Shown here: in pieces, positions 1 to 8,055 of the stretch
Layout of the letters: each line of letters starts with the position of its first letter
How positions within the stretch are numbered: position 1 is the stretch's first letter
Assembly: GCF_018437505.1 (NCBI RefSeq)
Contig: NZ_CP072467.1
Location: 3,038,001 to 3,102,000 of the forward strand
Direction of reading: 5' to 3'
Length of the DNA: 64,000 nucleotides
From: Spiractinospora alimapuensis
Lineage (GTDB): Bacteria > Actinomycetota > Actinomycetes > Streptosporangiales > Streptosporangiaceae
Made by a program: the position numbers and the translations under genes
The notes under the pieces: model-generated
What the model was told of the DNA's origin: nothing
The model's database searches: none
What the model saw: only the letters and a program-made list of their open reading frames with translations

Positions 1-451
1 ACTCCTTGCGGGTCAACTGGATGGACGCGCCGTCGTGGGAGACCTCCAGGGCGTCCCGATCGAACTCCAGCGGGCCGACCTGTTGGCGTGGTGGCCGCTG
101 GCCCCGCACCCGCCGCCCCACCGCCTCGATCCGGGCCCGCAGTTCCTCCATGGCGAACGGCTTCACCACGTAGTCGTCGGCGCCGGCGCGCAGTCCCCGG
201 ACCCGGTCCTGGGCCCGGCCCCGCGCGGTGACCGCGATGATCCCGGTGTCGCCCCGCTCCCGCAGCGCGCGGCACAGGGAGATACCGTCCCGGTCGGGCA
301 GGCCGAGGTCGAGCAGCACGATGTCGCAGGGATCCGCGTCGAGGGCGGCCTGGGCCGTCGCGACATGCGTGACGTCGTAGCCGTGCCCGCGCAGAGTGCT
401 GGCGAGCACGTCCGCGAGTCGCATGTCGTCCTCGATGAGGAGAACGCGCAT
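1..451 (-). CDS. OmpR/PhoB-type response regulator (C-terminus beyond left edge)
   Basis: Two-component response regulator that would bind DNA after phosphorylation by a sensor kinase. The ATG at 449-451 opens MRVLLIEDD, giving the acidic pocket (E7, D8, D9), the phospho-acceptor D48 in LLDLGLPDRDG, the conserved T in VTARG and the lysine in VVKPF. About 120 residues of receiver are followed by the linker and the first part of a winged-helix domain, which runs off the window at base 1. The cognate kinase is not in view and probably lies to the left. The family is clear from the receiver order and the start of the C-terminal domain (GPLEFDRDALEV). The regulated genes cannot be named. Confidence 0.9.
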   Translation of the reverse strand, partial: MRVLLIEDDMRLADVLASTLRGHGYDVTHVATAQAALDADPCDIVLLDLGLPDRDGISLCRALRERGDTGIIAVTARGRAQDRVRGLRAGADDYVVKPFAMEELRARIEAVGRRVRGQRPPRQQVGPLEFDRDALEVSHDGASIQLTRKE

Positions 452-597
452 AGGTTCACCGCCGATCCGCGGGCGGCTCGGGGGCGCCGCCCTCATCGAC
501 CACTGTGGCGGCGGGCGTCTCGATCTTCAAGAGGGGAGTTCGAGGTCGATGCGGCGGTCTCGTACGCACACCCGACCACTGGCGGGGAATGCCGGCC

Positions 598-1956
598 TCA
601 GCGGTGCGCGCCGGTGACCATCCAGGCGTCCCCGTGGGCACGGACGCCGAGGGTGAGGCCGCGGGCGACCATCCACACGCCGAACGCGGCCCACAGCGCG
701 GTGAGACTCCAGTCCGCCCACTCGGGGACGAGCCAGAGCACGGCGGCGGCGCAGGGGAGGTAGGCGATCATGGTCCAGAGACTGGCCCAGGCGAGGTAGC
801 GCTGGTCGCCGGCGCCCATCAGGATTCCGTCCAGCACCATGACCACCCCACTCAGCGGCTGCATGATGGCGACGACGAGCAGGGCACCGGTGAGGAGTTG
901 GGCCACCGCCGGGTCCACGCCGAAGGGAACGGCGGCCCACGGGCTGACGGCGAACACGAGGACGCCGAAGACCAGGCCGAGCATCACCCCCCACTCGAGC
1001 ATGCGACGGGTCGCGGCGCGGGTGCCGGGGACGTCGGACGCGCCGAGGTATCGCCCGATGATGGCCTGGCCGGCGATGGCGATGGCGTCCATCGCGAACA
1101 CCAGCAGGGACCAGATCTGCATGGCGACGTGGTGGGCGGCGATCTGGGCGTCGCCCAGGCGGGCCGCCACCGCCGTGGTGACGAGCAGCACGATCCGCAG
1201 AGAGGCGGTGCGCAGGAGGAGCGCGAACCCGGCGGTGGCGGCCCGCTGGATGCCCGCCCAGACCGGACGGACACTCACGCCCTGGCGTCCGGCGGCCCGG
1301 AGCACGATCGCGAGGTAGACGGCGGCGCCGGCCCCCTGCGCCGCGACGGTCGCCCACGCGGCACCGGCGATGCCCCAGCCGAGCCCGAGGACGAACAGGG
1401 CGCAGAGACCGGCGTTGATGACGTTGCTGCCCACGGCGACTACGAGCGGGGTGCGCGCGTCTTGGAGCCCCCGCAGGACACCGGTCCCGGCGAGGATGAG
1501 GAGCAGCGCGGGAGTGCTGATCAGACTGATCCGGAGGTAGGTGATCGCGGGGGGAGCGACGTTCTCCGACGCGCCCAACGCCTCCACCAACAATGGAGCC
1601 GCCACCCAGCCACCGACCCCGAGCCCGATCCCGACCAGGAGCGCGAGCCACAGCCCCTGCACTCCGTCCCGCAGCCCGCCCGGGATGTCGCCCGCCCCGT
1701 ACTTCCGGGCGACGGCTGCGGTGGTCCCGTAAGCCAGGAACACGCACAGGCCGGCCAGGGTCAGCAACACCTGACTGGCGACCGCCAACCCTCCGAGCGT
1801 CGCCGTCCCGAGCCGACCCACGACGGCCGTGTCCACCAACAGCATGAGCGGCTCCGACACCAACGCGAAGAAGGTGGGAACGGCCAGCGAGAAGATCTCA
1901 CGGTCGTGGGCATGGCGAAACGGAGCGGCGGAAAGAACTCGGGGCACGCCGGACAC
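598..1956 (-). CDS. MATE-family multidrug/DinF-type efflux transporter
   Basis: Membrane antiporter of the MATE superfamily, DinF-like branch, expected to export organic cations or drugs using Na+ or H+. The protein has about twelve hydrophobic segments in two halves. The N-terminal half carries the family signature EPLMLLVDTAVVGRLG, and the second half carries MQIWSLLVFAMDAIAIAGQA. About 452 residues is normal for the family. I place the start at the GTG at 1954-1956, sixteen residues before HDREIFSLAVP. A TTG at 2011-2013 would extend it by 19 residues that do not look like the family. Monocistronic; substrate unknown. Confidence 0.9.
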   Translation of the reverse strand: MSGVPRVLSAAPFRHAHDREIFSLAVPTFFALVSEPLMLLVDTAVVGRLGTATLGGLAVASQVLLTLAGLCVFLAYGTTAAVARKYGAGDIPGGLRDGVQGLWLALLVGIGLGVGGWVAAPLLVEALGASENVAPPAITYLRISLISTPALLLILAGTGVLRGLQDARTPLVVAVGSNVINAGLCALFVLGLGWGIAGAAWATVAAQGAGAAVYLAIVLRAAGRQGVSVRPVWAGIQRAATAGFALLLRTASLRIVLLVTTAVAARLGDAQIAAHHVAMQIWSLLVFAMDAIAIAGQAIIGRYLGASDVPGTRAATRRMLEWGVMLGLVFGVLVFAVSPWAAVPFGVDPAVAQLLTGALLVVAIMQPLSGVVMVLDGILMGAGDQRYLAWASLWTMIAYLPCAAAVLWLVPEWADWSLTALWAAFGVWMVARGLTLGVRAHGDAWMVTGAHR

Positions 1957-2100
1957 GCTACCCAAGCCGCACTCGGTCGCCGTATCCAGGCGTGGGGTCG
2001 GGCACAGGTCCAATGACGAGGTGGTACTCCCCTGTCGGAAGCCCTGCGGTGACCGTTGGGCCCGGCGCCGAGCGGGTGACCGCTTCCACTATTCGGCCGC

Positions 2101-3000
2101 TCAGAGCGACCATTCGTCAGTGAACTGGTCCAGCTCGCGCAGGAACCGGTCATGTGCTTCCAGTTGGGCCCAGTGGCCGCAGTTCGGCACCATGGCCAGG
2201 GTGGCGTGCGGCATCCGGTTCGTCGCCTCGCGGGAGCCCCGCGGGTCGACCAGTGGGTCGTCCTCACCGTGGAAGAACAGGGTCGGGACCTCGATGGAGC
2301 CCACCACCGGGAGGAGGTTGTTCAGCATCCCCCTCCGGCCCAGCGTGGCCTGGTTGTAGCGTCGGTACCCCATACTGGTGGAACGTCGCCGGGCCTCCTC
2401 GACGAACTCCCGGCGCACCTCGGGCGGCAGGGTGTCGACGTCCTTGACCATGGTGCGGATGACGGCGTCGACGTAGCGGTTCGCCAGTCGCGCCAGTGGG
2501 TCCATCGCCCAGTCCGGCAGGACCGACATCATCCACGCGGCCGTGTGCGTCCAGCGGTTGCGCAGCAGGGGGATGAGACCCCCCGGACCGATGAGCACCA
2601 GCCCGGCCACCCGCTCGGCATGCCGCAGCGCCAGGTTGAGCGCGACGTCCCCGCCCATCGACACGCCGGCGACGATCGCCCGGTCGAGGCCGAGTGCCTC
2701 GGCGACCCCCGCCACAAAGTCGGCCTGGGCGTCGGGACCGCCCACCGGGTCGATCTCGGTGTAACCGAACCCGGGGAGGTCAACGGCGTAGACGGCGCGG
2801 CCGGACCCCAGGGCGTCGAACAACCGATACCAGGAGATCGCCGCGTTGTCCGTGCCCCCGCCATGGACCAGCAGCAGGGGCGTGGCAGCCGGGTGGTCGC
2901 CGGTGCTGCGCAACACCCGCACCCGCCCGGTCTGGACGTCGACGAAGAGTTCCTCGGCGCCGGGGGGTATGAGCCGTTCTCTCTTGGCCTCTTCCGTCAT
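2101..3000 (-). CDS. alpha/beta-hydrolase
   Basis: Alpha/beta-hydrolase fold enzyme of 299 residues, similar in layout to meta-cleavage product hydrolases and esterases. The sequence shows LLLVHGGG (oxyanion region), the nucleophile elbow GVSMGG with Ser, an acid in FHGEDDPLVDP, and the catalytic His in NCGHWAQLE near the C-terminus. The start is the ATG at 2998-3000. Longer versions would read into the divergent promoter. A near-perfect inverted repeat (3029-3054) lies about 30 bases upstream and probably serves as its operator. A TetR regulator gene diverges at 3218 and may control both. The substrate cannot be inferred. Confidence 0.85.
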   Translation of the reverse strand: MTEEAKRERLIPPGAEELFVDVQTGRVRVLRSTGDHPAATPLLLVHGGGTDNAAISWYRLFDALGSGRAVYAVDLPGFGYTEIDPVGGPDAQADFVAGVAEALGLDRAIVAGVSMGGDVALNLALRHAERVAGLVLIGPGGLIPLLRNRWTHTAAWMMSVLPDWAMDPLARLANRYVDAVIRTMVKDVDTLPPEVRREFVEEARRRSTSMGYRRYNQATLGRRGMLNNLLPVVGSIEVPTLFFHGEDDPLVDPRGSREATNRMPHATLAMVPNCGHWAQLEAHDRFLRELDQFTDEWSL

Positions 3001-3028
3001 CCACTCCACCGATCCCTCGCGTGGCCAA

Positions 3029-3054
3029 TTGACCAAATCAACGTATTTAGTCAA
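3029..3054. promoter_or_regulatory. inverted repeat, putative operator of the hydrolase gene
   Basis: TTGACCAAAT, six bases, then ATTTAGTCAA: 10-base arms with one mismatch. The repeat sits just upstream of the hydrolase start, in a locally AT-rich spot. On the minus strand TTGACT could also act as a -35 element. It differs in sequence from the TetR palindrome at 3168-3194. Confidence 0.5.
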
Positions 3055-3167
3055 TGAGTCTACAGTCTGAGGATCCCCGCCGCGCAGGCAACCCCCGGCG
3101 GTGATCAACGCGACGGGACCGGCCGCTCGCCTGACCAGGGAGAACCAATCGACTCGTGCGTTTTGTC

Positions 3168-3194
3168 GGTACGTACGACTGAGACGTACGTACC
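3168..3194. promoter_or_regulatory. perfect palindrome, probable TetR operator
   Basis: GGTACGTACG, seven bases, CGTACGTACC: perfect 10-base arms lying 23 bases before the TetR start codon. This is the size, symmetry and place expected for an autoregulatory TetR-family operator (inference). Confidence 0.65.
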
Positions 3195-3217
3195 AACGAG
3201 GGCTAGACTCCCCCGCC

Positions 3218-3799
3218 ATGAACCAGAAGGACGCGCTCCTGCGTGGCGCCAAGAAGTGCCTGATCGAGAAGGGCTATGGGCGCACCACCGCCCGCGACAT
3301 CACGGAGGCCTCCGGCGCCCACCTCGGGTCGATCGGCTACCACTACGGTTCCAAGGATCGGCTGATGAGTCTGGCCGCGCTGGAGCTCAGCAGTGAGTGG
3401 GGCGACACGATCTCCGAGGCCCTGCACGAAGCCAAGGGCGCGACCCCCCGCGCCCGGCTCGGCACCGTCCTGGCCACGATCCGCGCGTCACTCCCGGAGA
3501 CCCGCGACGTCCAGTCCGCGAGTCTGCAGGCGTTCGTCCAGTCCCAGTTCGACGACACGCTCCGCGAACACCTCGCCGCGGGCGGCGCGAACGCCCGCCG
3601 CGAGTTCGGCGCCCTCCTCGCCGACCAAACCGAGTCGACCACGGACCTCTCCGCCCCCCAGTCCGCTCTGGGCGCCCTCGCCCACGCCCTCACCCTGGGC
3701 GTCGTGGTGCAGTACCTCGTCGAACCCGACAGCCTGCCCACCGCGAACGAGATGAGGGCCGCGCTCGACCTGCTCTGTGACGGAGAGGAAGAGCGTTAG
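3218..3799 (+). CDS. TetR-family transcriptional regulator
   Basis: One-component regulator of 193 residues. The N-terminal helix-turn-helix reads ALLRGAKKCLIEKGYGRTTARDITEASGAHLGSIGYHYG, interrupted only by usual TetR variation. The rest is a helical ligand-binding and dimer domain. The start is the ATG at 3218, because the open frame upstream contains the palindromic operator. The gene diverges from the alpha/beta-hydrolase, so the usual arrangement of a repressor controlling itself and its neighbour is likely. Ligand unknown. Confidence 0.9.
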   Translation: MNQKDALLRGAKKCLIEKGYGRTTARDITEASGAHLGSIGYHYGSKDRLMSLAALELSSEWGDTISEALHEAKGATPRARLGTVLATIRASLPETRDVQSASLQAFVQSQFDDTLREHLAAGGANARREFGALLADQTESTTDLSAPQSALGALAHALTLGVVVQYLVEPDSLPTANEMRAALDLLCDGEEER

Positions 3800-3842
3800 G
3801 TCACCGAAGAGCCTGTTCGGCCGACCGCGGTGCAGCGACGAA

Positions 3843-4223
3843 TCACGGACGCGGCATCGTCGGGGCGTCGGGGTGCTCCACCATCTCCCGTCCTTCACGG
3901 GCGATCCGCCGTTTGCCCCACTCACCCAGGGGCTGAAGGGCGGCGTTGAGGGCTTGGCCGTGTTCGGTGAGTGAGTACTCCACGCGGGGTGGGACCTCGG
4001 CGTGGACGACGCGGTTGACCAGTCCGTCCTGCTCCATCTCACGCAGGTGCTGGGTCAGCATCTTCTCGCTTACGCCGGGAACGCCACGCCGGAGTTCGGC
4101 GAAGCGTCGCGTTCCGTGCCAGTCCAGCTCCCACAGGATCAGGCCCTTCCACTTGCCTCCCACGACGTCGAGAGCGGCATCGATCCCACACACGTAGGGA
4201 CCGTTCCGGGCCGACTTCGCCAT
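3843..4223 (-). CDS. HxlR-family transcriptional regulator
   Basis: A 126-residue winged-helix regulator with the HxlR/MarR-like pattern: a Cys near the N-terminus (YVCGIDAALDVVGGKWKGLILWEL), then RFAELRRGVPGVSEKMLTQHLREMEQDGLVNR and the wing EVPPRVEYSLTEHG. HxlR proteins often use that Cys to sense electrophiles or oxidants. The start is the ATG at 4221-4223. It is divergent from the reductase at 4345, with an inverted repeat between them, so it most likely regulates that gene. Confidence 0.9.
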   Translation of the reverse strand: MAKSARNGPYVCGIDAALDVVGGKWKGLILWELDWHGTRRFAELRRGVPGVSEKMLTQHLREMEQDGLVNRVVHAEVPPRVEYSLTEHGQALNAALQPLGEWGKRRIAREGREMVEHPDAPTMPRP

Positions 4224-4234
4224 CCAGACACCCC

Positions 4235-4252
4235 ACTTACTTTTTGGTAAGT
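4235..4252. promoter_or_regulatory. inverted repeat, probable HxlR operator
   Basis: ACTTAC-TTTTTG-GTAAGT, perfect 6-base arms, 12 bases upstream of the HxlR start. A further half-site GTACTT follows near 4270. The motif resembles the ACTTG-N7-CAAGT element in front of the second HxlR gene (53677-53693). Confidence 0.55.
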
Positions 4253-4344
4253 ACCGCAGAAAAAGGTGGGTACTTCCCCAATCTACAGCGGGAGTCCAGC
4301 ATGGAGGAGACCACCCAAGGACACAAGGGCTAGGAGCGATAGTC

Positions 4345-5229
4345 ATGCACGACTCCACCGCGACACCAGTGACCGTCATCGGACTCGGCTCGATGGGATC
4401 CGCGCTCGCGAAGGCGTTGGTCGGTGCCGGACATCCGACCACGGTGTGGAACCGAACCCCGGAGCGGGCCGAGCCCCTGGCGCGGGCGGGTGCCCAGGTC
4501 GCGGCGACCGTCGCGGAGGCCGTCGCCGCCAGTCCGCTGGTCATCACCTGCCTGACCGACTTCGACCAGACGCGCGCCGCTCTCGCTCCCGCCGAGGGCG
4601 AGCTCCCCGGGCGGGCCCTCGTCACGCTCAACACCGGCTCGCCGGTGGGGGCCCGCGCCACGGCCGAGTGGGCCGCGGCCAACCGGGCCCGATTCCTCGC
4701 GGGGGCGATCAAGAACGTCCCGGCGGCCGTGGGGGCGGAGGACACCCTGCTCTATTTCGGCGGCGAGCGTTCGGTCTTCGACGAGTACCAGGCCACCATC
4801 CGCGTTCTCGGAGGGGACACCGAGTATCTGGGCGAGGAGCCCGATCTCGCCGCCCTGTACGAGGCGGCTGTGGGGGCGATGCTGCTTCCCGCCCTGATGG
4901 GGTTCTTCCAGGGGGCGGCGGTGATCCAGTCCCGGGGGCTCAAGGCGGCCAGCATGGTGCGCTTCACGCAGAAGTGGATCGACATGATCAGGATGATCGT
5001 CCCCGCATTCGCCGAACAGATCGACCACAGGGACTACACCAACGCCTCGTCCAGCGTGAACCTGTTCCTGGCGGCCCAGAAACTGGACACCGAGCTCGCG
5101 GAGGAGACCGGTGTCGACGTCACCTGGCACGAGCCGATGTTCGACCGACTGCGGAGTGCCGCCGCCCTCGGCTACGGAGACCAGGAGATCTCGGCGGTAA
5201 CCGAGGTGCTGCGCCAGGGCCACCCCTAG
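4345..5229 (+). CDS. NAD(P)-binding reductase, imine-reductase/6-phosphogluconate dehydrogenase-like
   Basis: A 294-residue oxidoreductase with an N-terminal Rossmann domain (VTVIGLGSMGSALAKALVGAGH; R37 after the second strand in VWNRTPER suggests NADP). A C-terminal helical domain matches the dimer-forming domain of imine reductases and beta-hydroxyacid dehydrogenases. Length and the absence of the classical catalytic Lys motif favour the imine-reductase branch, which reduces cyclic imines. It is divergent from an HxlR regulator with a palindrome between them, suggesting induction by a reactive compound. The physiological substrate is unknown. Confidence 0.85.
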   Translation: MHDSTATPVTVIGLGSMGSALAKALVGAGHPTTVWNRTPERAEPLARAGAQVAATVAEAVAASPLVITCLTDFDQTRAALAPAEGELPGRALVTLNTGSPVGARATAEWAAANRARFLAGAIKNVPAAVGAEDTLLYFGGERSVFDEYQATIRVLGGDTEYLGEEPDLAALYEAAVGAMLLPALMGFFQGAAVIQSRGLKAASMVRFTQKWIDMIRMIVPAFAEQIDHRDYTNASSSVNLFLAAQKLDTELAEETGVDVTWHEPMFDRLRSAAALGYGDQEISAVTEVLRQGHP

Positions 5230-5256
5230 AGGTCGTGGGTGGGAACGACCCCGCTG

Positions 5257-5329
5257 TGGCAGGTGGATGTGCACACCCACACGCTGAGGGTGCGTTGGCC
5301 CTGATGGGGGGAGAGAAATCCTGGTGGGG
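5257..5329 (-). repeat. convergent intergenic repeat, copy 1
   Basis: Read on the minus strand this begins CCCACCAGGATT and ends GCACATCCACCTGCCA about 73 bases later. The element at 14924-14993 begins and ends the same way (CCCACCAGGATT, then GCACATCCACCTACCA) with similar C-rich filler. Both copies lie between the 3' ends of convergent genes. Confidence 0.45.
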
Positions 5330-5353
5330 GGGAGAGGGGTGGGAGGAACGCGC

Positions 5354-6082
5354 CTAGACGTCCAGGGCGACGAGGGCGTCGAGGGCGACGTGGATGCCTC
5401 GGCTGACTCCGTCGGCGACGACGGTGCGATGGGGGTCGTAGGCGGTGGGGTCGGGGTGGTCGTCCACGGCGTTGCCGTCGATGACGAGGACTCCACCGGC
5501 CGTGACGCCGTGCATCGCGGCGTCGACGAGCAGCGTCGAGAGCTCCATCTCGATCGCGATCACGCGGGACTGGATGTACTCGTCGGTCGGAAGCCGCAAC
5601 GCGCCCGGGGAGAAGGCCGCGCGGGTCCACACGATCCCTCGGTGGGCGGGCGCCGCGTGCTCACGGGCGGCGCCGGCCAGGGCGAGGACCGCCTCGGGGG
5701 TGCTGAACGCCGGGTACTCGGCCGGCACCAACTGTTGGGTGACACCGTCGTCGCGCACCGCGCCCTCGGCGATCACCAGGTCGCCCTCCGCGATGTCGGA
5801 CCGGAACGCGCCCGCCGTGCCCAGACGCAGCATCGCCCGCACGCCGGCCACGCGCAGCTCCTGGAACAGGCACAGCGCGCCGGGTCCACCCACCCCGTGG
5901 GAGGAGACGACCACCGGAACGTCCCGCCACGTCCCCGCGTAGGTGTGGTACTCCCGGTTACGCGCGACCTCACGACCGTCCGTGAGCCGCTCCGCGACCG
6001 ACGCCGCGCGGGTCTGGTCACCAACGAGGAGCGCGCGTGCGGGCAGACCGGTACGGGGCACTTTCGTGATGGGCAGGGTCAT
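5354..6082 (-). CDS. nucleoside phosphorylase (PNP/UDP family)
   Basis: A 242-residue enzyme of the phosphorylase superfamily that splits nucleosides with phosphate to a free base and (deoxy)ribose-1-phosphate. Visible motifs are the nucleotide-fold start ARALLVGD, the phosphate-site segment RLGTAGA (86-92), IEMEL with the ribose-binding Glu (177-181), and IDGNAVDD where purine/uridine phosphorylases place base-contact residues. It overlaps the upstream isomerase gene by ATGA (6079-6082), so the two are translationally coupled. With the BMP-type nucleoside importer at 8-12.8 kb this forms a nucleoside salvage locus. Purine versus pyrimidine preference is not resolved. Confidence 0.85.
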   Translation of the reverse strand: MTLPITKVPRTGLPARALLVGDQTRAASVAERLTDGREVARNREYHTYAGTWRDVPVVVSSHGVGGPGALCLFQELRVAGVRAMLRLGTAGAFRSDIAEGDLVIAEGAVRDDGVTQQLVPAEYPAFSTPEAVLALAGAAREHAAPAHRGIVWTRAAFSPGALRLPTDEYIQSRVIAIEMELSTLLVDAAMHGVTAGGVLVIDGNAVDDHPDPTAYDPHRTVVADGVSRGIHVALDALVALDV

Positions 6083-7102
6083 GCGGTCTCCGTTGCGTAG
6101 TAGGAGGCGAGGTCGAACGCTGAGAAGCGCCCACGGTCGGTGGCCACGGCGCTGACGAACCGCGGCGGAGTCACGTCGAACGAGGGGTAGTAGCCACGGA
6201 CCAGCCGGGACGCCGTCCGGGTGCCCAGGGCGTGCAGCACGTCCTCTCCGTCCCGCTCCTCCATTGGCACCTGTTCCGCCGTCGGGGCGTCGGCGGGGTG
6301 CTGGACCAGCGCGTAGTACGGCACCGCGAACGCGTGCGCGGCCACGGCGAGCTGCAACGTGCCCACCTTGTTGATGACATGACCGTCCATCGTGACACGG
6401 TCCGCCGCGGTGACCAGGGCAGAGACACGGCCCGTACTCAGGACGTGTGCGCCCATGTTGTCGGTGATCACGGTGGTGTCCACGCCCATCTCGGCGAGGC
6501 TCTCGGCGGTGAGGCGCGCGCCCTGCAGGTAGGGGCGGGTCTCGGTGACGTAGGCACGCAGGGTCTTGCCTTGGCCCAGTGCCGCGGCCACGGTCTCGGT
6601 CAGGTAGGACTCCGCCCAGCAGTGGGTGAGGATCACGTCGCCGTCGCGCAGCAGTTCCGCCGCGTACGCTCCCATGGTCCGGCTGCGCCCGAGGTAGTCC
6701 TCACCGTGGCGCGACGCCGCGCTCCACAGGGCGTCCGCGAGGTCCTCCCCGGCGGAGATCGTGTTCTCGGCGTCGGCGAGCATCGCCGGGACCAACCCGC
6801 GCGATCTGGTCGTTGGTGGGGCGGGTCGCCATCAGGGTGTCGCCGGCGGCGCGGAGGTAGGCGAGCGGCTCGGCCTCGGTACGGGCCTCGCGGGCGGCGA
6901 GAACCATCCCGCCGGCCGCGGCGAAGTACGGCCCGCTGCTCTGGGTCACCATGTCCTTGATGGCCTGGGCGACCTCCTGGTGCGTGTCACACCGCACCCA
7001 GACGCGTTCGAAGGGGAATCGCCGCCGGTCCAGAATGCGGACGCAGTCGTCCTCGATGAGCACGCTCTGTGCGATCAGCGTGGGAACGGGGATGGAGGTC
7101 AC
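6079..7102 (-). pseudogene. MtnA/eIF2B-type sugar-1-phosphate isomerase, broken by a one-base frameshift
   Basis: Two pieces of one protein lie in adjacent frames. The N-terminal piece starts at the GTG at 7100-7102 after GGAAGGG and reads through GGMVLAAREA and ATRPTNDQIA. The C-terminal piece resumes as LVPAMLADAENT and carries the family core (LTHCWAE, VTETRPYLQGARLTAESLAEMGVDTTVITDN, VTAADRVTMDGHVINKVGT). One surplus C in the plus-strand CCC at 6796-6798 joins the frames. The family includes methylthioribose-1-phosphate and ribose-1,5-bisphosphate isomerases. Next to a phosphorylase, an isomerase acting on ribose-1-phosphate or a derivative is expected. A genuine lesion or a base-call error is possible. 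Confidence 0.8.
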
Positions 7103-7183
7103 GGTGCCCTTCCGGTGCGAACTAGAGTTTGTGCCCGGCGCTGGATGATCATCGAGCGTTTAGACTTGTCAGACGTCCGACGA

Positions 7184-7201
7184 CTAACGACTGGACGTTA
7201 G
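7184..7201. promoter_or_regulatory. palindrome, probable GntR operator
   Basis: CTAACG-ACTGGA-CGTTAG, perfect 6-base arms with two further matching flanking bases, between the divergent isomerase (start 7102) and GntR (start 7236) genes. This is where a GntR/HutC regulator would control both directions. Confidence 0.55.
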
Positions 7202-7235
7202 ACGCGCAGCCCGGAAACCGTCAAATGGGACGAAC

Positions 7236-7955
7236 GTGAATCGCGCACCGACCCTCGCCGCCCAGCTCGCCGCCGGGCTCCGGCAGCGTATCCACAGCGG
7301 CGAGTGGGCCCCCGGCGAGAAGCTGCCGAGCGAGACCACGCTGGCGGCCGAGCTCGGGGCGAGCCGAGCCACCGTCCGGCAGGCGATCAACGCGCTCCAG
7401 GAGGCGGGACTCGTCCGGGTTCGGCACGGTCGGGGCACCTTCGTCGCGCACTTCCCGTCGGTGATCCGCAGCGGGCTGCAGGAACTGCGCTCCATGACCG
7501 CCACCATCGCCGAGCAGGGCCTCACCCCGGGCATGCGCTACAGACACCGCGAGGTGCGCCCGGCCACCGGGGAGGACGCGGAGCGGCTGGGCATCGCGGC
7601 GAACGACCCGGTGTTCGCGGTGGAGCGGGCGATCACCGCGGACGACGAGGTCGTCGCCTTCTCCTACGACCAGATTCCCGCCAACCTGCTCGGTGCGGAC
7701 TTCGATCCAAACGGGGTGGCCGGCTCTCTGTTCGACCTGATGGAACGCTACGGTGTACTTCCGGATCACGGTGTCGCCGAGGTCCGTCCCGTGATCTCAC
7801 CCACGGTGGGGTGGGGCGAGGGTGTTTCCCCGGAGGGTCTGTACCTGCTCCTCGAGCAGACGCAGCACCTCGCGGACGGTTCCATCGTGAGCTATTCGCG
7901 GATCTACTTCGTGGAGGATCGGTTCCGGTTCCTTATCGTCCGGCAACGGCCGTGA
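7236..7955 (+). CDS. GntR/HutC-family regulator with UTRA domain
   Basis: A 239-residue regulator. The N-terminal winged helix is typical GntR (GEWAPGEKLPSETTLAAELGASRATVRQAINALQEAGLVRVRHGRGTF, shown only as landmarks). From about residue 90 a UTRA ligand domain follows (ERAITADDEVVAFSYDQIP, SYSRIYFVEDRFRF). UTRA domains bind small effectors such as sugars or nucleosides. It is divergent from the phosphorylase/isomerase pair and directly precedes the nucleoside ABC importer operon, so it is the probable local regulator. Confidence 0.9.
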   Translation: MNRAPTLAAQLAAGLRQRIHSGEWAPGEKLPSETTLAAELGASRATVRQAINALQEAGLVRVRHGRGTFVAHFPSVIRSGLQELRSMTATIAEQGLTPGMRYRHREVRPATGEDAERLGIAANDPVFAVERAITADDEVVAFSYDQIPANLLGADFDPNGVAGSLFDLMERYGVLPDHGVAEVRPVISPTVGWGEGVSPEGLYLLLEQTQHLADGSIVSYSRIYFVEDRFRFLIVRQRP

Positions 7956-8055
7956 AACATCGCGTCCTGTACCTTACATTCGCTACATCTATGCAGGTAA
8001 GACGCCCGACGGCGACGGTGCCCGGGCGGAACGTCCACAAGGAGACCCTCACCCC

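Noticed and set aside
5245..5345. 6C-type small RNA in the C-rich intergenic element
   Set aside because: The C-runs are not placed in the loops of two adjacent stems as required for 6C RNA.
6790..6803. Programmed ribosomal frameshifting in the isomerase and in narG
   Set aside because: No slippery heptamer, stimulatory stem-loop or Shine-Dalgarno-like element is evident, and these families are not known to recode. Sequence error or mutation is simpler.
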